Notes: generated by a model from the sequence alone, not told the origin. A DNA stretch of 64,000 bases from Winogradskyella sediminis (GCF_003387355.1 NZ_QUNH01000002.1:785606-849605), one strand, 5' to 3'; numbered from the stretch's first letter, positions 15,064 through 24,492 are shown. A program made the numbers and translations.

Positions 15064-15981
15064 CTATTCTTTTATAAACTTAATTGTATTTCTATTGTTA
15101 ATTTTTAAGAAATACACTCCTTCTGTGAGGTCTCGAATATCAATTGTCTCATTTTCTGAAACACTGCCACTTTTAATGTTAGCACCTAAAATATTATATA
15201 CGCTATAAGAGGCTTTTGATTTTAAGTTAGAAATTTTAATAAATTCACTTGAAGGGTTTGGAGATAAGGTGAGGTCTTTTTCTAATTCTAGATCGTTTGT
15301 ACTTAATGTTTGGTCAGTAGAGCGCGTATAAGAAAAAGCACCACCTCCGCCACCAGAGCCCCAAGTGTTAATTGTTAGAGTTAAATAGACATCATCGTCC
15401 ACTAACCAAACACCAAATTTTTTCCCAACAATATAGTCTCCGATATCTGGTGAGGCATAATCATCTTCATTAAAGGTTACTGTAAAATCATCTGTTACGC
15501 TAATAGTACTAAAATCTCCGGTTGTTTCCTCTAAAATCTCAATTATCTGAATGATATTGTTAAAACTATAAAAATTAGCAGGATCACCTAGCACACCATA
15601 ATTATAACCTGTCCAATCAGTAGTAGAGCCTGTATCATCTAATAAGGCCCATTTAATTCCTTTAGTACCTCCTGTTGCAGTAAAAGTTTCAGAAGGTATT
15701 CCGTCCCAATCGTCATTCCAAAAATCATAAGATAAATCTTCGGGTGAAGCATCTACACTGAAGTTGTCTTGCCACCATTTATAATTATATATCGATTTTC
15801 TGTTTTGTCTTGTGATCCATACATTATCTGTTAAGCGATCTTGATTGTCTTCCAATGTCCAATCTACAGAACCAGCTTTCGAGAATGTTAAATCTGGACC
15901 TGTCCAAATGGTTTGAGCATCTAATTCCTTACCATAAGGAAAGAGAATTAAAATTGTAAATAAAATGTAAATTTGTTTCAT
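15064..15981 (-). CDS. Secreted protein with T9SS type A sorting domain
   Basis: A 305-aa protein with an N-terminal signal peptide (MKQIYILFTILILFPYGKEL) and a C-terminal type IX secretion sorting domain (LTLSPNPSSEFIKISNL, then LTEGVYFLKIN). The central 200 residues are rich in Trp, Asp and aromatic residues, with no family I recognise. It should be exported through the T9SS and displayed on, or released from, the outer membrane. It occupies one unit of the repeat-separated array. Confidence 0.8.
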   Translation of the reverse strand: MKQIYILFTILILFPYGKELDAQTIWTGPDLTFSKAGSVDWTLEDNQDRLTDNVWITRQNRKSIYNYKWWQDNFSVDASPEDLSYDFWNDDWDGIPSETFTATGGTKGIKWALLDDTGSTTDWTGYNYGVLGDPANFYSFNNIIQIIEILEETTGDFSTISVTDDFTVTFNEDDYASPDIGDYIVGKKFGVWLVDDDVYLTLTINTWGSGGGGGAFSYTRSTDQTLSTNDLELEKDLTLSPNPSSEFIKISNLKSKASYSVYNILGANIKSGSVSENETIDIRDLTEGVYFLKINNRNTIKFIKE

Positions 15982-15997
15982 AGTATATAGTTTTTGT

Positions 15998-16268
15998 TGC
16001 TAATACGTTATTTTAATGTTTGCTAACGTCTGTGTAAACGAGGTATTAGCTTGTTTAGATAACCAATTTAGTGAAAAGAATCGAATTGCTGCGAAAGCTT
16101 CTGAGTTTTTGGAGTCAATATAAACGAGCAATTGCATAAAATGTAGCTGAACAGTAAGTTTGTTTTATTTCAACTCATATAGAAGTTTTACAGAGGTACA
16201 GACTTATTTATAAAAGTTATTAATGAAAATTCCGTAATCTAGTTCAGGGACTTGTAGCCATTGTTAGA
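15998..16268 (-). repeat. Cassette-type repeat, long variant
   Basis: This is a longer, degenerate relative of the array repeat. It begins GTTGCTAATACG, with a second left box TGCTAACG at 16021, contains CCAATTTAGTGAAAAGAATC-like text and GCTGCGAAAGCTTC, and ends at GCCATTGTTAGAG. It is about 270 bases against about 135 for the others. An insertion in the variable centre is possible. Confidence 0.5.
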
Positions 16269-16278
16269 GTTTGGGTTT

Positions 16279-18894
16279 TTACAATTTAATTAATTTTCTG
16301 TTTGTTTCAGAGTACTCTGTTTTAATTTTAAGGAAATACACACCAGTAGATACATCCTGTAAATCGTATTTTTCGGAGATGGAAAACTGTTTTAGTTTTT
16401 TACCCGAAATTGTATATAATTCTATGGTTTTGATATGGGAAGTATCTAAATTTTCAATTTTGAAGTTATTTGCAGTAGGGTTTGGATAGATCTTAATCGG
16501 ATCTAAACGGTACTCACTAAGACTTAAGCTTTCTTGAATACTTGTTGTTTCATTATTGGTTATAATCGGTGAATTAAAATCAAAGAAAATTTGGGCTTCG
16601 TTACTAAAGCTATCGCCAATATTTAGCGTCGGTAATGTTTTTATCTTAAATAAAATATAACCATCATTATCAGTATCATTGAAAGGTAATTGAATATTTT
16701 CAAAAATAAACTCAACCTCATTATTGTTTTTTATTCTGGTATAAAAATCGTGACTAGCATGTAATGGCATTAAGGTCGCTATATCGTATGTTGCGGTATC
16801 TATAATATCTTTTACCACGACGTTTAGCGCGTCGGCATTTCCTGTGTTTTCAAACCGAATTACATAATGGACATATTTACCAACCTGGTCTGGTGTTACG
16901 GTTTCGCCTTCTAAACAGGTTTTATCATTTGGATCAAACGCATTTACAACCTCTTGATTAAGGTTAAAAGTGTTATCGTCGGGTGTTTCATCTGTACCAT
17001 CTAGATTAATGGTTGCAACATAATTTAGAATATCACCACTATTTAAAGGAAAATCAGCATCAGTAGGTGAGTTTAAAGTCATGATAAAGCTAATTTCTCT
17101 TGTTTCAAATGGTTGTAGGTTGGTGTAATTCCATACCAAGTTACCAGTAGATTGGCTGTTAACTACTGGATTTGAAGATAGAAACCCTTTGTCATCATCA
17201 TTAAATGTAAAATCGATACTGCCAGAACGTGTGGTGTTGCCTTTATTTTTATAGATTATTTTATAAGCCGTATCAAAGCCAGGTCTTGCAGCTTCAACAG
17301 GAATTATAACAATTTCTAAGTCGTTATGCACTCCGTTTGGTGTTACACAGAAATCTTGACTATTAGGACTCGGATTTGTTGGGAAACTTAAATCTATACT
17401 TGAAGGGGTAATGGTCCAATAATTAGATTCAACGAGCTGACTACTCAATGTGTGATTTCCTTCTGGTAGTGAGTAATTGTACGCGTTTAAATTGTTAACA
17501 TAGAAGACATCTGAATTTGTATTATCTGTTACTGTAAATTGTACATCGAAAATTGAATTAGCGTTATACGGCACACATCCTGTACCTAGATCCACTAAAA
17601 CATTACCTGTTATTTCATAATATTCACCTCCTAATACAAATGAGCAATAAGGATGAATAACTACAGATGCATTTTCGTTTTGGTAACCGTTTTCAACCAC
17701 ACTTAATTCCTTGCTATCAATGCAAATAAATTGCATATCAGTATCGTAACTGCTGTTAAACTGCTGTAATATATTGCCGTTTTTTAAATTAAGTTCCGTT
17801 AAGTTACTCGATGAAAACGATATGCGTTCCGTTATAACTGTGGATAAATCTAAGGGCATGTTTGTAGATAAACTTTGAAAAGTTAAATACCTTAAGCCTT
17901 CTATATTAGATAAACTGATGTCGTTAGAGTTTGAATTTCCTACAAAGAGTGAAGCATTTAATGAACTATCTAAATACGAAAAATTACAATTATAAATATT
18001 TAAAGCTTCATTAACATACCACAATTCTACATTACCTACAGGCACAGTATTATTACTTAATGAAAATGAATTGACACCACGAATTTCAATATCAGTTAAT
18101 CCTTGTTCGTTGAATGCTAAATTTAGATTAGAAGGGCTGTCGTTATAATAGTCATCTTGAATAAAATCTACTTTTTCTAAATATGAAGAGGCATCACTTC
18201 CTTGCACTAAGGTTAGATCTTCTGTATATCTAAAGATAAACTCTTCTAGAATTGTATTGTTTGAAATATCGATGCTAGCGCCAACAAATTCATCTATAGT
18301 AAGGTATTTTAGAGCTGGCATTCCGGATAAATTCAATGAAGAAAAGGTGCCAGATAAAATACGAAGTTCTTCGAGGTTATTATGAGTCCCAAAGATTAAA
18401 TTATCTGTTAAATGAGAACTTTGTACCCTTACATATTCTAAATTTGGTAAATTGGTTAAATCAAATAAGGGATTGTTAAACCCAACGTTTTGTAGTTCAA
18501 AATGCGTTAATGCTGAATTATTAAATGTAAAACTATCTATATCTGAAGATAGTTTTAATGTTTGAAGCGATGGCCAAATACTAAAATCTAAATCATTGAC
18601 GTCTATAGTTGTGACTTCTAAAGCTATGAGATTACTAAAATTTTCAAAACCATCTAAACTTTGAATATTATGAGCAAGTGAACTAAATTTAAAATGGGTA
18701 ACTTGATTAGCTTCACTTAATTGAATTAGATTATCATTATTAAAATCTGCATTAGCATCAAAAGTGCCATCTCCATCAGTGTCTACACACGGTCTGGTGG
18801 TGAGATAGGTGAGCAAATCGGGATCACTAAATGTAATGTTTTGACTGAACCCAAATACTGAACACAATAGTAAAACATAAGTAATTTTATTCAT
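16279..18894 (-). CDS. Large T9SS-exported protein with LRR-like and DUF7619-type domains
   Basis: This 871-aa surface protein begins with a signal peptide (MNKITYVLLLCSVFGFSQ). Residues 30-420 contain irregular leucine-rich repeats (LEVTTIDVNDLDFSIWPSL, TLKLSS, YVRVQSSHL, LTIDEF). Residues about 430-790 hold a beta-rich region, with ENTGNADALNVVVKDIID and FDFNSPIITNNE typical of the conserved DUF7619/DUF11-like domain of flavobacterial surface proteins. The C-terminus is a type A sorting domain (YPNPTANNFKIENL, VSTGVYFLKIKTE). Probable role is adhesion or binding. The reading frame is intact. Confidence 0.85.
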   Translation of the reverse strand: MNKITYVLLLCSVFGFSQNITFSDPDLLTYLTTRPCVDTDGDGTFDANADFNNDNLIQLSEANQVTHFKFSSLAHNIQSLDGFENFSNLIALEVTTIDVNDLDFSIWPSLQTLKLSSDIDSFTFNNSALTHFELQNVGFNNPLFDLTNLPNLEYVRVQSSHLTDNLIFGTHNNLEELRILSGTFSSLNLSGMPALKYLTIDEFVGASIDISNNTILEEFIFRYTEDLTLVQGSDASSYLEKVDFIQDDYYNDSPSNLNLAFNEQGLTDIEIRGVNSFSLSNNTVPVGNVELWYVNEALNIYNCNFSYLDSSLNASLFVGNSNSNDISLSNIEGLRYLTFQSLSTNMPLDLSTVITERISFSSSNLTELNLKNGNILQQFNSSYDTDMQFICIDSKELSVVENGYQNENASVVIHPYCSFVLGGEYYEITGNVLVDLGTGCVPYNANSIFDVQFTVTDNTNSDVFYVNNLNAYNYSLPEGNHTLSSQLVESNYWTITPSSIDLSFPTNPSPNSQDFCVTPNGVHNDLEIVIIPVEAARPGFDTAYKIIYKNKGNTTRSGSIDFTFNDDDKGFLSSNPVVNSQSTGNLVWNYTNLQPFETREISFIMTLNSPTDADFPLNSGDILNYVATINLDGTDETPDDNTFNLNQEVVNAFDPNDKTCLEGETVTPDQVGKYVHYVIRFENTGNADALNVVVKDIIDTATYDIATLMPLHASHDFYTRIKNNNEVEFIFENIQLPFNDTDNDGYILFKIKTLPTLNIGDSFSNEAQIFFDFNSPIITNNETTSIQESLSLSEYRLDPIKIYPNPTANNFKIENLDTSHIKTIELYTISGKKLKQFSISEKYDLQDVSTGVYFLKIKTEYSETNRKLIKL

Positions 18895-18905
18895 CGGCTT
18901 AATTT

Positions 18906-19068
18906 TAGTTAATGTGGTGGTGAGGTAAACTTATACCCAGCGGGTTTTTATATCGATGGTTGTTTGGTTTAGCACGTAATTTAACGAATAAAAACGTAAT
19001 AGAAAAGTCGCGAATGTTTTTGTAAGTGGGCTAGTACTAGCAATGGATAATATACTTTTTTAGCAAAC
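18906..19068 (-). repeat. Cassette-type repeat, partly decayed
   Basis: The core GGTTTAGCACGTAATTTAAC, then AATAGAAAAGTCGCGAA and GTGGGCTAGTACTAGCAATG, matches the array repeat. The left outer box is lost. The right edge TTAGCAAAC (19060-19068) is the reverse complement of GTTTGCTAA at 19737-19745, at the far side of the DUF2459 unit. Confidence 0.65.
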
Positions 19069-19074
19069 GTATTT

Positions 19075-19722
19075 TTATTCGTATTTATTCATCAATCCAA
19101 AATCGAACGGTGTCCATAAACAAGATTTTAAACCACTTTCTTTGAAAGCAGAATTTACCCAACTATTACAAGTTTTAAAACAAGAGTAACTTCCTTTTGC
19201 TTTATAAAAATCATCTATTGATGAGTAACCTTGGTTTTCCAAAATGATTTTCATTCCATTGTCATTGGTTTTAAATGTGTTTTGCAAATAGGTATTCAGT
19301 CTTTCTAATTCAGCTTCCGATATTTCTATTTCAATCTAGTCAGAGCATTCAGATTTATAACGAGTTATGTGCATTAATGTCGAACTTTCTAAAAACATAG
19401 CTTTAAAAGCATTACTGAAAGTCAAATCCCCCCAAGTAGGTGTGTTTATATAAAAGTTTTCATCACCCCAACCAAAAGATAAATAACTTTCACTTTGGTT
19501 ATGTTCTATACCTGATAATAATAAGCTGTCAATATTTTCTATTGGAATTACAATATCTAAATGAACTCCATGTGTATTTAAATATATTAGTTTTTCAGAA
19601 CTTTCATTATTCACAATTCTGTCAACGGTTATGGAAGTCAGGATTAATGAAATAATTAGATATGTTACTGGAATTATAAGAAAATATAGAATCCATTTAA
19701 ATATTTTCTTTCTTATTTTCAT
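19075..19722 (-). pseudogene. DUF2459-family protein interrupted by an in-frame TAG
   Basis: Two ORFs, 19336-19722 and 19075-19287, are in the same frame and together give one DUF2459 protein of about 215 aa. The first part has one N-terminal membrane segment, HGVHLDIVIP and the signature FGWGDENFYINTPTWGDL. The second has YKAKGSYSCFKTCNSWVN and ESGLKSCLWTPFDFG, all typical of the family (function unknown). A single TAG at 19336-19338 separates them, with coding sense continuing on both sides. There is no frameshift. It is either a recent nonsense mutation or, less likely, a read-through codon. Confidence 0.8.
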
Positions 19723-19741
19723 ACAGTTTGTTCAAATGTTT

Positions 19742-19876
19742 GCTAACGTGTTTGTATAAGATTAGTTACGTGGTTTAAGCAACTAATTTAGTAAATACAA
19801 ACAGAATAGAAAATCCGCGAGGACTTTCGTAAGTAGGCTATAACTAGCAATTCGTTTTATACGTTGTTGTGTGTAG
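19742..19876 (-). repeat. attC-like repeat 1 (complete)
   Basis: It begins GCTAACGTG and ends CGTTGTTGTGTGTAG. The left arm (TTAGTTACGTGG, CAACTAATTTAG) pairs with the right arm (GGCTATAACTAGCAA). The central hairpin is GAAAATCC-gcga-GGACTTTC, with one mismatch. The right-edge GTTGTGT resembles the reverse complement of GCGCAAC at 21030. Confidence 0.8.
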
Positions 19877-19884
19877 TCTTTTTT

Positions 19885-20427
19885 TTAGTTCAACACTTTA
19901 TTTGCTTGTACTAAATGTCGTTCATTATGATAAACTACAACTCTAAATGTATCTCCGATTTTTAATTTAATCAATTTTGAAATACTAATAGCTGTTTTGG
20001 TTTTGTTCAAATCTATTTCTCTTGACTTATCCAAAAGATTTAATATTTTTTCTTGTTGTGAAATAAAACGTTTAATCGTTGATATATCTAATTTACTACC
20101 AATAGGGTTTTTGCCCTTAAACGTTCTCATTTTGTTTAATTTTTCTTTTGGCAACATACTTTCTGCAAAATAATTACCTAAAAGACCTGATTTGAAATTC
20201 TCTTTCGGTTGTGTTTTTGAGCTTTCAATTCTTTTTCTAATTTCTGGAATATAAAAATCGCCATATAAATTCAGGTGCTCAAAACATTCTAAAATACTCC
20301 AACTTTCCTTTTGGGCTCTGAAATTTAGTTTTTCGGTAGGAAGCAAGCTGAATTTTTCAGCTTGGTTGATATTTATTCGAGTTCTTTCTATTAGGTCTTG
20401 TATTAATTTCTCAGATATTATTGTCAT
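19885..20427 (-). CDS. DinB-family protein
   Basis: A 180-aa protein of the DinB/YfiT four-helix metalloenzyme superfamily. ESWSILECFEHLNLY and VVYHNERHLVQANKVL carry the His residues expected to bind a divalent metal (HL in helix 2, HNERH in helix 4). Members include thiol transferases, but many have no known substrate. It starts 54 bases after the stop of the Crp/Fnr-like gene and shares its cassette unit, so the two are probably co-transcribed. The stop is 8 bases from the repeat. Confidence 0.8.
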   Translation of the reverse strand: MTIISEKLIQDLIERTRININQAEKFSLLPTEKLNFRAQKESWSILECFEHLNLYGDFYIPEIRKRIESSKTQPKENFKSGLLGNYFAESMLPKEKLNKMRTFKGKNPIGSKLDISTIKRFISQQEKILNLLDKSREIDLNKTKTAISISKLIKLKIGDTFRVVVYHNERHLVQANKVLN

Positions 20428-20480
20428 AATTTTTTTTACTCAAAAATCACCATTATTCTTTTCAAAAACATTGATTTGGA

Positions 20481-21017
20481 TTAAGACTTTTTAATTCTTG
20501 ATAATGTTTCTGGTGTCATTCTCAAGTACGAAGCAATATATTTGCTTGGGATTTCTTGAAATAATTGCGGACTTCTTGCTAAAACTCTTTTATACCTTTC
20601 TAAAGGAGAAGAAGTCAAAATATCTCGTTCTCTTTCCATTTGTTGAAAGATTAAATCTCCAAGTATTAATTGCCAAATTTTGGTATGCTCTTTTGAACTT
20701 TCTACGAAGTTCATAAACGTACTTTTTTTGATAACTTTTAATTCGGTTTTTTTGATTGCTTGAATATATAAATCCGATGGTTTTTCGCTTATGAAAGAGT
20801 CTAAAGAAGCAATAAAATTATTTTTGTAAGCGAACCTAATTATGTTTTCTTCAAATTCCTCCAATACGTAGATTCTCAAACTTCCGCTGACTACAAAATA
20901 AAGATTTGTATCAATACTGCCTTTCACTTTCAGATATTCCTTTCGGCTTAATTCAAGTCGATTATCCCATAAATTTTTCTGGTCAATTTTCTCTATGAAG
21001 TTTGTTATCGGGTTCAT
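20481..21017 (-). CDS. Crp/Fnr-family regulator 1
   Basis: A 178-aa protein with an N-terminal cyclic-nucleotide-binding-like domain (YFVVSGSLRIYVLEE, FAYKNNFIASLDSF) and a short C-terminal HTH (IPSKYIASYLRMTPETLSRI). The residues that hold cAMP phosphate in CAP are not evident, as in most Bacteroidota members. The start codon is 17 bases from the repeat boundary. It is followed by a DinB gene, so it may regulate that gene. Confidence 0.85.
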   Translation of the reverse strand: MNPITNFIEKIDQKNLWDNRLELSRKEYLKVKGSIDTNLYFVVSGSLRIYVLEEFEENIIRFAYKNNFIASLDSFISEKPSDLYIQAIKKTELKVIKKSTFMNFVESSKEHTKIWQLILGDLIFQQMERERDILTSSPLERYKRVLARSPQLFQEIPSKYIASYLRMTPETLSRIKKS

Positions 21018-21029
21018 TTTTTAGCTTTT

Positions 21030-21161
21030 GCGCAACGTGTTTGTATATGGTTAGTTGTGTTGGGAGGAACTAAATTAGTAAAAGAAAACGATCCAGAGGA
21101 AAATCCGCAGGATTTTCCGAGTACACACAGAACTAACAATTAATCATAGACGTTGTTAGCC
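21030..21161 (-). repeat. attC-like repeat 2 (complete)
   Basis: It runs from GCGCAACGTG to CGTTGTTAGCC. The central hairpin GGAAAATCC-gca-GGATTTTCC is a perfect nine-base stem. GTGGT is replaced by GTTGGGAGG in the spacer. The right edge GTTAGCC pairs with TGCTAAC at 22396, except for one base. Confidence 0.8.
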
Positions 21162-21165
21162 GTTT

Positions 21166-22377
21166 TTATTTGAGTATAATTTTTTCGTTGTATACCTTGT
21201 TATCTAAAGTAACTTGTAAAAAGAAAATTCCTTTTTGTAGTTGTTTAGTATTAAGACCAGTAATTTTGTTTTGTGTGGTTTTATTAATAATAAGTTGTCC
21301 ATATATATTATACAATTGAATAGTTGCAATTGAATTTAAATTATAATTAAAATCTATGTGTAAAATATCTGTTGCAGGATTAGGGTAGAAATTAGCATGT
21401 TCAGATAAAGTTTCATCATTAGTAGAAAGTACTAATTCTTCATTTTTTAGAATTAATCCATTGTTGCCAATTGCATATAATGAATTATTAGGTGTTTTTT
21501 CGATAGAAGACAATGAAATTCCATTGGTTGAATATGAATTAGTCCAAGTTATTCCTCCATCAATTGTTTTGTCAATATTACCATCTAATGAGACTGTATA
21601 ACCAATTAGTTGATCAATAAAAACCATATCGGCTATGTACTGATTAATGTTGTCATTAATTAAGTTCCAATTATTACCACCATCAATAGTTTTATATATT
21701 GATGAAAGTCCAGAGTTGTAAGTGAAATAATACCCAATAGTAGAGTCAATAAAATTCATTGCAGAAATATAAGAAGTAGATAAATTTATATCTACCCAAT
21801 TGTTTCCACCATCTGTTGTTTTGAAAATTTCACCATAATTTTGAGAAGATAATCCTCCATAAGCATAGCCTATATTCAGATCTGTAAATTGAAAGTCGTT
21901 AACCCATAGTTGACCTAATGGGGCATTTTGACTTGGATAAATATTTGCATATTGCCAAGAAGTTGCTTCATTATTTGTTTTTAAGATTCCATTACTATTG
22001 AGAATAATTCCATTACTACTGTCAAAAAAGCATATTTCTTTGACGCCTCCTAATAAATCTAATCCTCCTATTTCAAAAAAAGAGTTGCCATTTGTTGTTG
22101 TTCGTAAAGATAGTTTACCTATATAAATATTATTTAAATCTAATCCATAAACGGAGTTTAATGAAACACTTGTGTTAGATTGTAATAATTGCCAAGTTTG
22201 TCCACCATTAGCTGTTTTTAAAACCGTTCCCGAAGCACCAGAAGAAAAGCCAATGTTATTATCAATAAATTGAATATCGGTCAAAGAATTATTTGTAGTT
22301 GAGTTTTGTACTATCCATTGTGAAAATACAATATTGTTAATACATATGACTAACGCTGTGAGAATTATTCTTTTCAT
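21166..22377 (-). CDS. T9SS-exported YCF48-like beta-propeller protein
   Basis: This 403-aa secreted protein has a signal peptide (MKRIILTALVICINNIVFSQ) and repeated propeller blades marked by the BNR-like motif: TANGGQTWQLL, TTDGGNNWVDI, TIDGGNNWNLI and TIDGGITWTNS. It ends in a type A sorting domain (FYPNPATDILHIDF, LQKGIFFLQVTLD). Such YCF48-related propellers are common flavobacterial surface proteins of unknown ligand. It fills one whole cassette unit, starting about 19 bases from one repeat and ending 4 bases from the other. Confidence 0.85.
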   Translation of the reverse strand: MKRIILTALVICINNIVFSQWIVQNSTTNNSLTDIQFIDNNIGFSSGASGTVLKTANGGQTWQLLQSNTSVSLNSVYGLDLNNIYIGKLSLRTTTNGNSFFEIGGLDLLGGVKEICFFDSSNGIILNSNGILKTNNEATSWQYANIYPSQNAPLGQLWVNDFQFTDLNIGYAYGGLSSQNYGEIFKTTDGGNNWVDINLSTSYISAMNFIDSTIGYYFTYNSGLSSIYKTIDGGNNWNLINDNINQYIADMVFIDQLIGYTVSLDGNIDKTIDGGITWTNSYSTNGISLSSIEKTPNNSLYAIGNNGLILKNEELVLSTNDETLSEHANFYPNPATDILHIDFNYNLNSIATIQLYNIYGQLIINKTTQNKITGLNTKQLQKGIFFLQVTLDNKVYNEKIILK

Positions 22378-22395
22378 TTTTGTATGTTTAATTAC

Positions 22396-22525
22396 TGCTA
22401 ACTGTTTTTTATATGATACGTTGCCTGGTTTAGCACCTAATTTAGCAAATAAAATACAGATAGAAAGTCTGCACTTTTGTAAGTAAGCTAGAAACTAGCA
22501 ATTAATTATATACGGTATTAGCAAC
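22396..22525 (-). repeat. attC-like repeat 3 (shortened centre)
   Basis: The outer boxes are TGCTAAC and ATTAGCAAC. The arms are conserved (TGGTTTAGCACCTAATTTAG, AAGCTAGAAACTAGCAATTA). The central hairpin is shortened to AAGT-ctgc-ACTT. The right-edge TTAGCAAC equals the reverse complement of GTTGCTAA at 23655, eight of eight. Confidence 0.8.
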
Positions 22526-22560
22526 TGGCATTATTTGGTGTTTCGTTAGATTTCCAAACT

Positions 22561-23016
22561 TTAAATAATCTTTATCGCAGAAAAATACACCCATAATATA
22601 AATAAAAATTGTAAAGGAATACGAAACCATAAATACATTAATCCATTACCATTAAAAGAAGCTTTTTGGTAATCTATTTGTTCTATCGATGCTTTTATGT
22701 TCGCAGGTGACATCATTATGAAGAATATGACTAGCAACCAAGCAGTAATAGTTCTGAATTGCGGGATATGCAAACCAATTGCACCAAGGATTTCAACCAT
22801 TGCAGTAAAATAAACGATTTCTTTCTTTAGGGGTATAAAATCGGGAATCATCATTGTCATTCCTTCCGTGAACATAAAATGACCCATTGCGGTAAAAAGT
22901 AGCATTATGGACATTCCAATTCTTGCGGAAAGGGTAATGTTATAAACTCCATTTATGAGTTTTAGTGTGAATATTGCCATTATTGAAAAAGCAATAAGAA
23001 CGATTAATGGTTTCAT
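22561..23016 (-). CDS. DoxX-family membrane protein
   Basis: A 151-aa inner-membrane protein with four predicted transmembrane helices (about 3-20, 30-48, 66-83, 88-106) and a fifth hydrophobic segment near the end. GMSIMLLFTAMGHF and MIPDFIP match the DoxX/DoxX-like group, small proteins linked to redox or quinone-related functions. It follows the second Crp/Fnr-like gene by 50 bases and shares its cassette unit. Confidence 0.7.
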   Translation of the reverse strand: MKPLIVLIAFSIMAIFTLKLINGVYNITLSARIGMSIMLLFTAMGHFMFTEGMTMMIPDFIPLKKEIVYFTAMVEILGAIGLHIPQFRTITAWLLVIFFIMMSPANIKASIEQIDYQKASFNGNGLMYLWFRIPLQFLFILWVYFSAIKII

Positions 23017-23066
23017 CTTTTTTCTGCAAATTTGGGAAGATTTATAATTTTCTTGATGAACCCAGG

Positions 23067-23633
23067 TTAAGAAATTCGTTTTCTGATTCGACTCAACGCT
23101 TGTGGTGTGATTCCAATATAAGAAGCAATAAATTTTTGAGGTATCTCCTTTATCAAATTCGGTCGATTTTTAAATAGTGATAAATATCTTTCTTCTGCTG
23201 TTTCTTTCAAAAGAGATTGTTCTCTTTCAGATTTCATAAGAAAAAGATTTTCTGCAGTTAATCTTCCAATGGTACTACCAATAGCGGTTTTTGCATAAAC
23301 ATTTTGCAAATCATTAAATGAAATCCTCCAAAGAATTGATTCGGTTATAGTCTCAACTTGATATTCGCAAGGCTTTTGACGTAAAAATGAATCATAAGCA
23401 CTAACAAATTCATTTTTAAAGCAAAAACCAAATGTTAAATCATTTTTTACTTTTGGTATAAAAAGTCTAACAGACCCTTTTTCAATAAAGGATAAATATT
23501 TTTCTGTTTTTCCAACAGCTAAAATAGTTGTGTTTTTTGAGTATTCTGATTTTTTAAGTTTGGAAGAGAACATTTTCCAATCGCTATCATTGATTCTAAC
23601 GATTTGTTCAAAATACTCCTTAATTTGATTCAT
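23067..23633 (-). CDS. Crp/Fnr-family regulator 2
   Basis: A 188-aa protein with a cNMP-like beta-roll (YLSFIEKGSVRLFIP, CFKNEFVSAYDSFL) and a C-terminal HTH (IPQKFIASYIGITPQALSRI). It resembles regulator 1 in length, spacing and HTH, so the two are distant paralogues carried in separate units. The start is about 22 bases from the GTTGCTAAC boundary. Its partner gene is the DoxX homologue downstream. Confidence 0.85.
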   Translation of the reverse strand: MNQIKEYFEQIVRINDSDWKMFSSKLKKSEYSKNTTILAVGKTEKYLSFIEKGSVRLFIPKVKNDLTFGFCFKNEFVSAYDSFLRQKPCEYQVETITESILWRISFNDLQNVYAKTAIGSTIGRLTAENLFLMKSEREQSLLKETAEERYLSLFKNRPNLIKEIPQKFIASYIGITPQALSRIRKRIS

Positions 23634-23654
23634 AGGCGAATGCTTTTTCTGCTT

Positions 23655-23791
23655 GTTGCTAACGGTATAGTATATGATTTGTAGCGTTGTTTCAGTAAGT
23701 AAGTTAGCAAATAATAATCGAAATAGAAAGTCCGCGAGGACTTTCGTAAGTAAGCTATAACTAGCAATGAATTATACGCGTTGTTGGCATT
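23655..23791 (-). repeat. attC-like repeat 4 (complete)
   Basis: It runs from GTTGCTAACGG to GTTGGCATT. The central hairpin GAAAGTCC-gcga-GGACTTTC is perfect. The left half is nearly identical to repeat 6 (about two differences in the first 66 bases). GTTGGCATT at the right edge is the exact reverse complement of AATGCCAAC at 24493. Confidence 0.85.
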
Positions 23792-23798
23792 TCGTTAT

Positions 23799-24488
23799 TT
23801 ATGTTGTTTTGAAATTCCAAAAGCTTATTTTACGTCTTGTTGTAAATCCAAGTTTTTCATAAAGTTTGATTACTCCAATATTTGATTCAGCAACGTGTAA
23901 GTAAGGAATTTTATTTTCTTTAAATATTTGATTTGTAGTTTGTTTTATTAATTGTTTTGCATAACCTTTTCCAGTATGTTCTGGATGAGTAATAACAGCA
24001 CTTATTTCTGTGAATTCATTCATTTTCATTCTTTCTCCGGTTACAGCAATTAGTTTTTCGTCTTTATATATTCCGAAATAATTTCCTAAATCAGATGTCT
24101 TACTGTTAAAATAACCAGGTTGAATCATATTAACTAAATGAAACAATTCAGTTTTTTGATGTTGGGTTTTTAATTCAACAACCTGTTCATTTATACTAAT
24201 ATTGATAGGCTTATCGAGAATCATTTGATTGCAAACTAAATTTTTATTTAAAGTTAATGCATTACTAAATAGTGGTTTTTCTCCAACTACATAAAAGTTG
24301 TTATTCTTTGCAGAGTAATTATCAATACCATCAGAGGAATTTTCAAGCTTTATAAAACCTCCAAAAGGACAATATTCCGGTGCGTAAAACTTAATTCCGT
24401 CATATTCTATTGAAAATGTGTTATGTGTTTCGTTTAATGAACTCCAAACTGGATTATCTAATTTTTCTATTATTTCGGTTTTATTCAT
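23799..24488 (-). CDS. GNAT-family N-acetyltransferase
   Basis: A 229-aa acetyltransferase with a C-terminal GNAT fold. EISAVITHPEHTGKGYAKQL is the acetyl-CoA-binding motif A (Q/RxxGxG/A form, here HTGKGYA), followed by PYLHVAESNIGVIKLYEKLGF. The N-terminal 110 residues are family-specific. The substrate is unknown. The open frame reaches TTG 24500 inside the repeat, but ATG 24488 (MNKTEII) is the sensible start, about 7 bases from the repeat boundary. Confidence 0.85.
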   Translation of the reverse strand: MNKTEIIEKLDNPVWSSLNETHNTFSIEYDGIKFYAPEYCPFGGFIKLENSSDGIDNYSAKNNNFYVVGEKPLFSNALTLNKNLVCNQMILDKPINISINEQVVELKTQHQKTELFHLVNMIQPGYFNSKTSDLGNYFGIYKDEKLIAVTGERMKMNEFTEISAVITHPEHTGKGYAKQLIKQTTNQIFKENKIPYLHVAESNIGVIKLYEKLGFTTRRKISFWNFKTT

Positions 24489-24492
24489 AATG

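Noticed and set aside
19336-19338. Frameshift as the cause of the split DUF2459 gene
   Set aside because: Both parts are in the same frame, so it is a nonsense codon and not an indel.
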